In this document: piece by piece, positions 1 to 10,001 of the stretch
Layout of the letters: each line of letters opens with the position of its first letter
How positions within the stretch are numbered: the first letter of the stretch is position 1
Assembly: GCF_040643435.1 (NCBI RefSeq)
Contig: NZ_JBEYUH010000007.1
Location: 1-64,000, forward strand
From: Rhodococcus sp040643435
GTDB lineage: Bacteria; Actinomycetota; Actinomycetes; Mycobacteriales; Mycobacteriaceae
Direction: 5' to 3'
DNA: 64,000 nt
Program-made: the position numbers and the translations under genes
The notes under the pieces: model-generated
What the model was told of the DNA's origin: nothing
Databases searched by the model: none
The model's input: only the letters and a program-made list of their open reading frames with translations

Positions 1-120
1 GGGGCGTATGTGGAGGCCGGGTTGAATCATCTGGTGTTCCATGCGCCGGGGCATGATCAGAAGCGGTTCCTGGAGTTGTTCGAGCGGGACCTCGCACCCC
101 GACTGCGCGCCCTCGCCTGA
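1..120 (+). CDS. F420-dependent glucose-6-phosphate dehydrogenase-like protein, C-terminal end (partial)
   Basis: The first 39 codons in frame 1 form the end of a gene that starts outside the window and stops at TGA 118-120. The tail carries a hydrophobic strand followed by HAPGHDQKRF and an Asp/Arg-rich helix, which fits the C-terminus of the luciferase-like F420-dependent dehydrogenases. The best support is context: in M. tuberculosis fgd1 lies directly before pta-ackA in the same orientation. Fgd1 would oxidise glucose-6-phosphate and reduce F420. Another F420-dependent oxidoreductase cannot be excluded from so short a fragment. Confidence 0.6.
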   Translation, partial: GAYVEAGLNHLVFHAPGHDQKRFLELFERDLAPRLRALA

Positions 121-140
121 TCCACGTCCTGCGATGTGGC

Positions 141-171
141 GCGGGGTGCCCCTCCTGAAGGGGCGCCCCGC
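141..171 (+). terminator. GC-rich hairpin between the F420 gene and pta
   Basis: Twelve-base arms (GCGGGGTGCCCC and GGGGCGCCCCGC) pair with one G-U wobble around a 7-base loop. No T tract follows, so this would be an intrinsic terminator of the U-less actinobacterial kind, or only a transcription pause. It ends 3 bases before the pta -10 box, so it could insulate pta from upstream transcription. Confidence 0.45.
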
Positions 172-173
172 AC

Positions 174-179
174 TAGGGT
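174..179 (+). promoter_or_regulatory. -10 box for leaderless pta transcript
   Basis: TAGGGT fits the actinobacterial TANNNT -10 consensus and is followed by exactly 7 bases before ATG 187. Transcription would start at or next to the A of the start codon, giving a leaderless mRNA. No Shine-Dalgarno site precedes the ATG, which agrees. Confidence 0.6.
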
Positions 180-186
180 GACATAC

Positions 187-2271
187 ATGAGCGTCGAGCC
201 AGGTTCTGTATCGAGCATCTACATCGCAGGTCCCGAAGGGGACACCGGGAAATCGACCATCGCGCTGGGTGTACTGCAGACGCTGTGCGCCTCCACGGCC
301 CGCGTCGGTGTCTTCCGGCCCATCGCGCGTTCCGACAGCGACACCGACTACATCCTCGAACTTCTGCTCGAACACACCACCGTCGACCTCGGTTACGAGG
401 ACTGCATCGGTGTCACCTACGACGCCGTGCACGACGACCCCGACAGGGCGCTCAGCGACATCGTGGGCAAATACCATGCGGTGGCCGACCGCTGCGATGC
501 GGTCGTCATCGTCGGTAGCGACTACACCGAGATCGCGAATCCCAGCGAGTTGTCCTACAACGCCCGCGTCGCCGCGAACCTCGACGCGCCGGTCCTGCTC
601 GTCCTGCGCGGTTCCCGTCGCACCCCGGCCGAGATCGCTCAGCTCGCTGCCGTGTGCGCGAGTGAACTCGCAGCACAACACGCCCACCTCGGTGCGGTCG
701 TGGTGAATCGGTGCGATCCCGAAGCGCTCGACGAAGTGGCCGAGGCACTGGGCGAACGCAGAGAGCCGGTGTGGACGCTTCCCGAGGTTCCCTCCCTGGT
801 CGCCCCGACGATGGCGGAACTGCAGACCGCAATCGACGGAGAGCTCTACAGCGGCGACCCCGACCTGCTGCAGCGTGAAGCGCTGCGCATCATGGTCGGT
901 GGCATGACCGCCGAGCGCATTCTCGAGCGGCTCACCGAAGGCGTCGTCGTCATCGTCCCGGCCGACCGTTCCGACGTGATTCTCGCCCTCGTCAATGCCA
1001 ATGCGGCCGAGGGGTTTCCGACGCTCACCGGCATCATCATGAACGGCGGGCTGCTGCCTCACCCGATGATCGCCCAGCTCGTCGCCGCCCTCAAGCCGTC
1101 GCTGCCGATCCTCACGACCGACCTCGGCACATTCGACACCGCTTCGGCTGCGGACCGCACGCGCGGGCGCATGGCCCTCGGTGCGCAGCGCAAGATCGAC
1201 ACTGCTCTCGCGCTGATGGAACGACACGTCGACTCTCATGCCCTCCTCGACCGGCTACGGCTGCCACGTCCGTCCGTGACGACTCCGCAGATGTTCGAAT
1301 ACCAACTCATCGACCGGGCGCGGACGCAACAACGGCACATCGTGCTGCCCGAGGGCGAGGACGACCGCGTCCTCCGGGCCGCAGGACGCGTACTCCAGCG
1401 AGGTATCGCGAAACTTACGATCCTCGGCGATGAGTCGGCTGTGCGGCAGCGGTCGGCGGAACTCGGCGTAGACCTGTCGGAGGCTCAGATCCTCGACCCC
1501 CGCACCTCCGAGTACGCAGACCGGTTTGCGGAGGAATACGCGCAATTGCGCGCTCACAAGGGCATGACTGTGGAACGTGCACACGAGATCATGCGCGACG
1601 TCTCGTACTTCGGCACGATGATGGTGCATCAGGGTCTCGCCGACGGCATGGTCTCGGGCGCAGCGCACACAACCGCTCACACGATTCGTCCCGCACTCGA
1701 GATCATCAAGACCGAACCCGGCGTGTCGACGGTTTCGAGCATCTTCCTGATGTGTCTCGCCGACCGCGTCCTCGCCTACGGCGACTGCGCTGTCGTACCG
1801 GATCCGACCGCCGACCAGCTCGCGGACATCGCGATCTCGTCGGCTGCGACCGCCGGCCGGTTCGGTATCGAACCCCGGGTCGCGATGTTGTCGTATTCGA
1901 CCGGTGAATCCGGTTCTGGCGCCGACGTCGACAAGGTGCGTACCGCCACGGCGTACGTGCGGGAGCGGCGCCCCGACCTTCCGGTGGAAGGTCCCATCCA
2001 GTACGACGCAGCGATCGAACCGAAGGTCGCGAGTGCGAAGCTGCCCGACTCGGAGGTGGCCGGCCGCGCCACGGTATTCGTATTCCCCGACCTGAACACC
2101 GGTAACAACACCTACAAGGCCGTCCAGCGCAGTGCCGGCGCCGTCGCGGTCGGACCCGTACTTCAGGGATTGAACAAGCCGGTGAACGATCTGTCTCGCG
2201 GTGCCCTCGTTCAGGACATCGTCAATACCATCGCGATCACCGCGATCCAGGCGCAGGAGGAGCAAGCGTGA
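187..2271 (+). CDS. pta: phosphate acetyltransferase
   Basis: This 694-residue enzyme exchanges CoA and phosphate on acetyl groups (acetyl-CoA + Pi to acetyl-phosphate + CoA). It has the long actinobacterial/enterobacterial form: an N-terminal P-loop domain (residues 15-23, GPEGDTGKS), a DRTGG-type middle domain, and a C-terminal catalytic PTA_PTB domain from about residue 370, beginning near FEYQLIDRARTQ and containing VSGAAHTTAHT and the closing GLNKPVNDLSRG. ATG 187 is chosen over an upstream in-frame ATG (136) because a -10 box lies 7 bases before it and the upstream extension reads through the hairpin. The gene overlaps ackA by 4 bases (GTGA), so the two are co-translated. Confidence 0.95.
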   Translation: MSVEPGSVSSIYIAGPEGDTGKSTIALGVLQTLCASTARVGVFRPIARSDSDTDYILELLLEHTTVDLGYEDCIGVTYDAVHDDPDRALSDIVGKYHAVADRCDAVVIVGSDYTEIANPSELSYNARVAANLDAPVLLVLRGSRRTPAEIAQLAAVCASELAAQHAHLGAVVVNRCDPEALDEVAEALGERREPVWTLPEVPSLVAPTMAELQTAIDGELYSGDPDLLQREALRIMVGGMTAERILERLTEGVVVIVPADRSDVILALVNANAAEGFPTLTGIIMNGGLLPHPMIAQLVAALKPSLPILTTDLGTFDTASAADRTRGRMALGAQRKIDTALALMERHVDSHALLDRLRLPRPSVTTPQMFEYQLIDRARTQQRHIVLPEGEDDRVLRAAGRVLQRGIAKLTILGDESAVRQRSAELGVDLSEAQILDPRTSEYADRFAEEYAQLRAHKGMTVERAHEIMRDVSYFGTMMVHQGLADGMVSGAAHTTAHTIRPALEIIKTEPGVSTVSSIFLMCLADRVLAYGDCAVVPDPTADQLADIAISSAATAGRFGIEPRVAMLSYSTGESGSGADVDKVRTATAYVRERRPDLPVEGPIQYDAAIEPKVASAKLPDSEVAGRATVFVFPDLNTGNNTYKAVQRSAGAVAVGPVLQGLNKPVNDLSRGALVQDIVNTIAITAIQAQEEQA

Positions 2272-3482
2272 CCCCTACGAACCCGGCCACCGCAGGCACA
2301 GTGCTGGTTCTCAACTCCGGTTCATCGTCGATCAAGTTTCAGCTGATCGAACCCGAGAGCGGGAAGTCTTTGGCACACGGTCTGATCGAACGTATCGGTG
2401 AGCCCGAGGGCAGGATCGTGTTCCACCACACGACAGGTGTGGACGAACGTATCGCGGAGATCCCCGATCACCGCGCCGGGCTGCGCACCGTGCTCGACAT
2501 GCTCGAAGGGCTGGGCCGGCCTCTGCACGAGGTGGGAATCATCGCGGTCGGGCATCGTCTCGTCCACGGCGGCAAGGTGTTCTACGAACCGACACTCATC
2601 GACGACGACGTAGTGCGCGCCGTCGAGGAACTGTCGGTTCTCGCCCCCCTGCACAACCCGGCGAACGCGGTGGGTATGGAGGTGGCGAGGGAGGAACTGC
2701 CCGACGTACCACACGTGGGGGTCTTCGACACCGCTTTCTTCCACAGCTTGCCCGCGTACGCGGCGACCTATGCGATCGACCGCGACGTCGCGCGTGAGCA
2801 CGACATCCGGCGATACGGATTCCACGGCACCTCGCACGAATTCGTCTCGCATCGCGCGGCAGAGTTTCTCGGTCGTGACATCACGGAGTTGAATCTCGTC
2901 GTGCTTCATCTCGGTAACGGTGCGTCGGCATCGGCGATCGCGGGTGGACGGCCGATCGACACGTCGATGGGCCTGACGCCCCTCGAAGGTCTCGTGATGG
3001 GAACGCGCAGCGGCGATATCGATCCGGGAGTCGTCATGCACCTCAACAGGGCGGCGGGCCTCGGTGTCGACGCCATCGACGACCTGCTCAACCGGCGTTC
3101 GGGCCTGAAGGGTCTGTCGGGTGTCAACGACTTCCGTGCCCTGCTCGATCTCGTCGGCGAGGGGGACGAGGACGCGCGACTCGCGTACGAGGTCTACGTG
3201 CACCGCATCCGGAAGTATTTGGGCGCGTACACCTTCGAACTCGGTGGGGTCGACGCGATCGTCTTCACCGGAGGAGTGGGCGAGAACAACGTCGATGTTC
3301 GGCGCGACAGCCTTGCGGGCCTCGACCGCCTCGGCATCGTCGTCGACGATGCCCGCAACACCGCCGACGGGCGCGGGGAACGCCGGATCTCGGCCGACTC
3401 CTCGCGGGTGGAGGTGCTCGTGGTGCCCACCAACGAGGAGCTTGCCATCGCCAGGGCCGCAGCGAAATTCGCCCGGACGTGA
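2268..3482 (+). CDS. ackA: acetate kinase
   Basis: This 404-residue enzyme converts acetyl-phosphate and ADP to acetate and ATP, completing the Pta-AckA pathway. Both family signatures are visible: the N-terminal phosphate-binding VLVLNSGSSSIKF and the internal RRYGFHGTSH. VGHRLVHGG and the late GGVGENN adenosine-binding segment are also present. The length is normal for the ASKHA acetokinase family. The start is GTG inside the pta stop (GTGA overlap), so translation is probably coupled. It converges with pknG, leaving only 6 bases between the stop codons and no visible terminator. Confidence 0.97.
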   Translation: MTPTNPATAGTVLVLNSGSSSIKFQLIEPESGKSLAHGLIERIGEPEGRIVFHHTTGVDERIAEIPDHRAGLRTVLDMLEGLGRPLHEVGIIAVGHRLVHGGKVFYEPTLIDDDVVRAVEELSVLAPLHNPANAVGMEVAREELPDVPHVGVFDTAFFHSLPAYAATYAIDRDVAREHDIRRYGFHGTSHEFVSHRAAEFLGRDITELNLVVLHLGNGASASAIAGGRPIDTSMGLTPLEGLVMGTRSGDIDPGVVMHLNRAAGLGVDAIDDLLNRRSGLKGLSGVNDFRALLDLVGEGDEDARLAYEVYVHRIRKYLGAYTFELGGVDAIVFTGGVGENNVDVRRDSLAGLDRLGIVVDDARNTADGRGERRISADSSRVEVLVVPTNEELAIARAAAKFART

Positions 3483-3488
3483 CGTGGC

Positions 3489-5792
<2,304 letters not shown>

Positions 5793-5798
5793 GTTCCG

Positions 5799-6761
5799 TC
5801 ACTCCCGGTATCTCGGCGTCGGGGGTGACGGAACCGGACCGAGCACCCGGAGATACTTGTCGTACAGCGCCGTCCATGTACCGTCCGATCGGATCCGCTC
5901 GAGGGTGGCGTTGACGAACCGCACGAGATCGTCGTTGCCCTTCCGGATCCCGATTCCGTACGACTCGGAGCCCAGCGGAGGGCCGACGAGTTCGAGGTAG
6001 GGGTCCTGCGAGGCGAGACCGGCAAGGATGGTGTCGTCGGTGCTCACGGCGTCGACCTGCTGTTGCTGGAGTACGACGAGACAATCGGCCCACGAGGGCA
6101 CGGCGAGGATCGACGCCGACGGCTGGACCTGCCGTGTCCGCTCCAGAGAGGTGGTGCCCTCGACGACGCATACCCGTCGCCCGGCGAGATCCGCGGCGGA
6201 GCGGATACCGGAACCCTTGACGACGAGTACCCGTTGCTGGGCGCGGAAGTACTCCGTCGAGAAATCGACCCTTTCCCGGCGGGGGCAAGTGATGCTCATC
6301 GTCTTCGCGACGATGTCGACCGTCGAATCCTGCAGCGCCTTCTCGCGTTCCGCCGAGCTCAGGATGCGGTATTCGACGAGGTCGGGATCGCCCACCAGAT
6401 CGCGGGCGATCTCCCGCGCGATATCGACGTCGAAACCGGTGATCCGGCCCGTGGCGGGATCGCGGTAGCTCATGAGATTGCTGCCCGTGTCGAGTCCCAC
6501 GACGAGCCGGCCGCGTGCCCGGATCCGCTCGATCGCGGGTCCTGTCGCGACCGGATCCGGCGGCAGTGACGCGGTCGCATCGACGCAGTCGGGTGCGGCC
6601 GGTGTGGACACCGAGGGCTCGACGAGTCGCGCGTTCTCGGGCAACGGGAGGGAGACCGACGTAACCGGCCGGCCGGGAGCCCGCGGCGGGGGATCGGTCG
6701 CACATCCGGTGGCGAGTGCGGCGAGGACACACATGCCCGCGGCGAGAACGCGCGTCCTCAC
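5799..6761 (-). CDS. glnH: amino-acid-binding lipoprotein GlnH
   Basis: A 320-residue periplasmic solute-binding protein of SBP family 3. The lipobox around Cys20 (ALATGC) marks it as membrane-anchored, and the mature part shows the family hallmarks GLDTGSNLMSY, DIAREIARDLVG and DSTVDIVAKTMS. GTG 6761 is chosen over a start 12 codons upstream because it has GAAGGAG 7-8 bases before it and forms a GTGA overlap with the glnX stop. The homologue in M. tuberculosis binds acidic amino acids and their amides and signals through GlnX to PknG rather than feeding an ABC importer. No ABC permease or ATPase is nearby, which supports a sensing role. Confidence 0.9.
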   Translation of the reverse strand: MRTRVLAAGMCVLAALATGCATDPPPRAPGRPVTSVSLPLPENARLVEPSVSTPAAPDCVDATASLPPDPVATGPAIERIRARGRLVVGLDTGSNLMSYRDPATGRITGFDVDIAREIARDLVGDPDLVEYRILSSAEREKALQDSTVDIVAKTMSITCPRRERVDFSTEYFRAQQRVLVVKGSGIRSAADLAGRRVCVVEGTTSLERTRQVQPSASILAVPSWADCLVVLQQQQVDAVSTDDTILAGLASQDPYLELVGPPLGSESYGIGIRKGNDDLVRFVNATLERIRSDGTWTALYDKYLRVLGPVPSPPTPRYRE

Positions 6762-8110
6762 TGGTACTCCTTCAACCGTCGCCACAGGCCGAACCAAACT
6801 CCGGCGAGTGCGGCTGTCAGCAGCACCGTCGACATCGGAGCGAGGGCGGTGAGTCTGCGCGAGGCGCGGAACTCGTTGTCGCGCAACTCCGTACGAGTTT
6901 CGTCGATCGCTGCTCCGATGGCCTCGTCCAGAGCGGCGAAACGGGCAGTGGATTCGTCGGGCTCGGAGCCGACTGCGAGGACCGTAGCGGCCGTGTAATC
7001 GCCACGCGTGAGCGCGTCCACCATGCGCGCGTGCGAATTGATCCAGGCTTCGTGCGCGGAACGGGCGGCGGCGACCGAGTCGGATCCGGCTTCGAGATCG
7101 GAGTCGCGCACATACTCGTCGAGAATGTCACCGAGCCGGGCCATGTTGGTCTCGAACGTGGCGTCGTAGGCGCCGGTCGCATCGCGCCGGGCGAGCAGCA
7201 GGGTTTCGGCCGTGCGCGACTGCTGGGCCAGGATGCGTCCCTCCGTGAGAGCAGCGAGCGGCTCGGCGCCCTCTTCGACGGCGCGTTCGGTCGCACCCGA
7301 CGATGCCAGGCCTGCGACGAGCATCCAGCACAGGAGGACACCGGTCGCGGCGATCGCGGCGATGATTCCGAGATTCAGGGTGCGGCGGCAGATTCGGCTC
7401 ACGAAGACATGGGCCCCGCACAGAGCAAAGACCGTGACCAGCAGCAACCCGATCGCGAGCCACGGCGGCCTCACGGCGTCACGCTGGGTGTCCTCGACGG
7501 CGGCGATACCACGCGTGTGCAGTGCCTGCGCTGCCGGAAGCAGTTCGGTCTGCATCAGGTACGACGCCTCGCCCAGATAGGCGGCACCGACGGGATGGCC
7601 GCTGCGGTTGTTCGCCCGTGCCGTCTCGATCAATCCGGTGTAGACCGGCAACAGGCGTCCGATTTCGGTCAGATCGTCGGCCGTGTCGCGGTCGGCGTCC
7701 GTCAGACCCGTCGCCGCGATGATCAGATACTCCGCAGCCTCGCTCGTCGCCCGAACGTAGCGATCGCGCACCGCTGCGGGTTCGAGGCCCCCCGAGATGA
7801 AACCCGTCACCGCGGCGGCATCGGCCACCGACAGCGCGCTGTAGAGATTCTGGGCGGCACTCGCGAGCGGCTCGACGGATGCCAGGAGCCGGTCGTGGGT
7901 GGCCTGCCGCCCCGCGACCGTGCTCGCGGACACCGCGGCCGACACGCCGAGCAACATCGTGAGGATCGCCCCGAGAGCGAGCAACCGTGCCGGGGTCGAT
8001 CGCAGCACGGCACGGAACTCGTCGAACCGGACGTCCGCGGTGTCCGGATCGGCGGTCTCCCTCACGCGGCTCTCGAGCGGAGCGAAGGGAGGAGTGAAAC
8101 GTACATCCAC
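6758..8110 (-). CDS. glnX: membrane protein GlnX
   Basis: A 450-residue membrane protein with about four transmembrane segments: one near residues 43-62, a pair near 215-275 and one close to the C-terminus. They flank two helical extracytoplasmic domains of similar length, an arrangement like a receptor sensor. Its position directly before glnH and pknG matches GlnX, proposed to relay GlnH ligand status to PknG. GTG 8110 is preferred to an upstream in-frame ATG because GAAAGGGGGC precedes it. It overlaps glnH by 4 bases. Confidence 0.85.
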   Translation of the reverse strand: MDVRFTPPFAPLESRVRETADPDTADVRFDEFRAVLRSTPARLLALGAILTMLLGVSAAVSASTVAGRQATHDRLLASVEPLASAAQNLYSALSVADAAAVTGFISGGLEPAAVRDRYVRATSEAAEYLIIAATGLTDADRDTADDLTEIGRLLPVYTGLIETARANNRSGHPVGAAYLGEASYLMQTELLPAAQALHTRGIAAVEDTQRDAVRPPWLAIGLLLVTVFALCGAHVFVSRICRRTLNLGIIAAIAATGVLLCWMLVAGLASSGATERAVEEGAEPLAALTEGRILAQQSRTAETLLLARRDATGAYDATFETNMARLGDILDEYVRDSDLEAGSDSVAAARSAHEAWINSHARMVDALTRGDYTAATVLAVGSEPDESTARFAALDEAIGAAIDETRTELRDNEFRASRRLTALAPMSTVLLTAALAGVWFGLWRRLKEYQ

Positions 8111-8246
8111 GGCGCCCCCTTTCTCGTGTCGGCCGGTCCGAGGGGAGCATATAAGCAGCCCGGCGGTATCGTTTCCGTCCACGGACAGGGTGGTCCGATG
8201 CCCGGGGCTCGGGTCCGTACCGGACCGGATCGGAGAGGCGGACGCA
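8111..8246. promoter_or_regulatory. divergent promoter region glnX / mutT3
   Basis: These 136 bases separate two divergently transcribed genes and must hold both promoters. An AT-rich patch around 8148-8154 (minus-strand TATATG/TTATAT) is the best -10 candidate for the glnX-glnH-pknG operon. I see no convincing -10/-35 pair for the plus strand. Confidence 0.4.
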
Positions 8247-9101
8247 ATGCGGGGAGACGGGGACGGCTGGACGGTCGGACCGGACGGCGGGAAGCGCTGG
8301 GGACGGCACGGCGCCGCCGGTCTGCTGCTGCGTGCGCCCTTGGCCGACGGCCGGCCGGCGGTACTCCTGCAGCACCGAGCGGCGTGGAGCCATCAGGGCG
8401 GAACCTGGGCGCTCCCCGGCGGTGCCCGCGACTCCCACGAGAGCACCGTCGACGCGGCCGTGCGAGAGGCGCACGAGGAAGCCGGGATCGACGTGGCGGC
8501 GGTGTCGGTCCGCGCCGAACGGATCACCTCCGGTTTGCCCGGCGGGTGGACCTACACCACCGTCGTCGCCGACGCCACCGAAAGGCTCGCCACCAGCCTC
8601 AACCAGGAGAGCACCGAACTGCGCTGGGTGCCGGAACCGGAGGTCGAGACGATGCCGCTGCACAGTGGCTTCGCTGCCTCGTGGCCGTCCTTGCGCACCT
8701 TGCCGGTGCGGATGCTGCTCGACACCGCGAACGTCCTCGGGGCGAACGGTCCCACCGGGTGGTGGCGCGACCGCCCCGGAGCGACGAGCGTTCTGCTTGC
8801 CGACCTCGCGGCCGTGCTGCCCCGCACGGTCGAATTCTCGGACGGATCGTTCGGGTGGGTTCCCCGCGTCGAGGCGGTGCTCGAAGGGCAGGCCCGCGGT
8901 GCGACGATCGATGACGTCCGCATTCCCGTGCACACCGCGAACGGTAGCGGCGACGACGAACTGGCCCGGCTCGCCGAGACCACGGCGACCGCGCTCGACC
9001 CCGGGGTGACGGTCGTGGTCACCGCCGACCGAGGGCTGCGCGCGCGGTTACCGGAGGGCACGATCGCGATGTCGCCGTCGGATGTCCTGTCCTGGCTGTA
9101 G
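8247..9101 (+). CDS. mutT3: MutT3-like Nudix hydrolase with C-terminal NYN-like domain
   Basis: This 284-residue protein begins with a Nudix domain whose box (residues 58-80, GGARDSHEST then REAHEEAG) is complete, pointing to hydrolysis of oxidised or other nucleotide diphosphate derivatives. From about residue 156 a second domain follows: LLDTANVLGANGPTGWWRDR, GDDELA (235-240) and VTADRGLRARL (258-268). This resembles the YacP/NYN PIN-like RNase fold, with Asp159, Asp236/237 and Asp261 as candidate metal ligands. As I recall it, the M. tuberculosis counterpart Rv0413 is about 217 residues and lacks this part. ATG 8247 has GGAGAGG upstream. The gene converges with thiE. Confidence 0.85.
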   Translation: MRGDGDGWTVGPDGGKRWGRHGAAGLLLRAPLADGRPAVLLQHRAAWSHQGGTWALPGGARDSHESTVDAAVREAHEEAGIDVAAVSVRAERITSGLPGGWTYTTVVADATERLATSLNQESTELRWVPEPEVETMPLHSGFAASWPSLRTLPVRMLLDTANVLGANGPTGWWRDRPGATSVLLADLAAVLPRTVEFSDGSFGWVPRVEAVLEGQARGATIDDVRIPVHTANGSGDDELARLAETTATALDPGVTVVVTADRGLRARLPEGTIAMSPSDVLSWL

Positions 9102-9108
9102 CCGCACC

Positions 9109-9207
9109 GATCAGGCCGGCAGGGCCGCCTTCAGTGCCTCCGATCAGGCCGGCAGGGCCGCCTTCAGTGCCTCCGATCAGGCCGGCAGGGCCGCCTTCAG
9201 TGCCTCC
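9109..9207. repeat. three exact 33-bp tandem repeats spanning the thiE 3' end
   Basis: Units 9109-9141, 9142-9174 and 9175-9207 are identical. The third unit is the last codons and stop of thiE (minus strand); the other two are copies lying beyond the stop in the mutT3-thiE convergent gap. The period is a multiple of three, so each copy repeats the same coding frame and stop codon. Confidence 0.95.
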
Positions 9208-9866
9208 GCTGCTGCCCGCGGATCGGAGGCCTTCGTGATCGCTCGCACCACCGCAACGCGCGTGGCACCTGCGTCCAGCACCTCGGGAAGTCGCTCGAGA
9301 TCGATGCCGCCGATCGCGAACCACGGGCGTGCCGGCTGCGACTGCGCGACCTCGCGCGTCACCTCCAATCCCGCGGCGGTACGGCCCGGTTTGGTCGGTG
9401 TGTCCCAAACCGGCCCGGAGGCGAAGTAGTCCACGCCCTCCTCGATGTCGGCGAGCGCGGCCTGCGCCCGGCTCGACGTCGAGCGGCCGATGACGATCTC
9501 GTCGCCGAGGATCTGCCGCGCGTGCCGCACCGGCAGGTCGCCCTGGCCGAGGTGCAGGATGTCGGCGCCGGCCGCGAGTGCGATGTCGGCCCGGTCGTTG
9601 ACGGCGAGAAGCGCTCCGTGGCGAGCACACGCCGCACCGATGACCTCGAGGGCGGCGAGTTCCTCACGTGCCTCGAGGCGTCCGAACTTCTTCTCGCCGG
9701 CCGAGTCCTTGTCACGCAATTGGACGATGTCGACCCCGCCGGCGAGCGCCTCCTCGACGAACCGCGCGAGATCGCCGGTGTCGCGGCGGGCGTCGGTGCA
9801 CAGATACAACCGGGCGGTCGCGAGTCGGCCGCGCGGGTCGGGGTGGTTGCCGCGATAGGTGGTCAC
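9177..9866 (-). CDS. thiE: thiamine phosphate synthase
   Basis: This 229-residue enzyme joins the HMP-pyrophosphate and thiazole-phosphate moieties to thiamine phosphate. ThiE hallmarks are visible: VDIVQLRDK near the N-terminus, LLAVNDRADIALAAGADILHLGQ, IGRSTSS and YFASGPVWDTPTKPG. GTG 9866 is preferred because a minus-strand TACCGT lies 7 bases upstream, giving a leaderless message; an in-frame TTG two codons earlier is the alternative. It diverges from the riboswitch-controlled thiO-thiS-thiG operon but does not carry the riboswitch itself. Its 3' end lies in the tandem repeat. Confidence 0.93.
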   Translation of the reverse strand: MTTYRGNHPDPRGRLATARLYLCTDARRDTGDLARFVEEALAGGVDIVQLRDKDSAGEKKFGRLEAREELAALEVIGAACARHGALLAVNDRADIALAAGADILHLGQGDLPVRHARQILGDEIVIGRSTSSRAQAALADIEEGVDYFASGPVWDTPTKPGRTAAGLEVTREVAQSQPARPWFAIGGIDLERLPEVLDAGATRVAVVRAITKASDPRAAAEALKAALPA

Positions 9867-9873
9867 GAACAAG

Positions 9874-9883
9874 ACGGTAGCCT
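9874..9883. promoter_or_regulatory. overlapping divergent -10 boxes for thiE and the thiO operon
   Basis: ACGGTAGCCT contains TAGCCT on the plus strand (9878-9883) and TACCGT on the minus strand (9879-9874); they share the central TA. The minus box sits 7 bases from the thiE GTG. The plus box would start transcription near 9890, about 11 bases before the riboswitch. Confidence 0.55.
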
Positions 9884-9900
9884 CTAGGGAGAAGGTGACG

Positions 9901-9990
9901 ACACGGGAGTCCCGGGGATCGCGGGGCTGAGAGGGGGCTTGCCGGCCCCGACCGTTATGACCTGACCCGGATCATGCCGGCGCAGGGAGT
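9901..9990 (+). ncRNA. TPP riboswitch (THI element) upstream of thiO
   Basis: The conserved THI-box parts appear in order: CGGGAGTCCC, then CTGAGA at 9927-9932, ACCTGACCCGG near 9960-9970 and ATCATGCCGGCGCAGGGAG at 9971-9989. The thiO Shine-Dalgarno (GAGGGGG, 9991-9997) follows directly, so thiamine pyrophosphate binding would most simply sequester the ribosome-binding site and repress translation. Confidence 0.95.
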
Positions 9991-10001
9991 GAGGGGGAAC
10001 A

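Noticed and set aside
1255..2265. Long minus-strand open frame inside pta
   Set aside because: Shadow of the coding strand, as expected at high GC; the plus strand encodes a full phosphate acetyltransferase.
9109..9207. CRISPR array
   Set aside because: Three directly adjacent identical units without spacers; a simple tandem duplication.
9019..9630. Minus-strand frame with GGTEGGPAGLI repeats
   Set aside because: The repeat peptide is only the out-of-frame reading of the 33-bp tandem repeat over thiE; there is no independent start or family.
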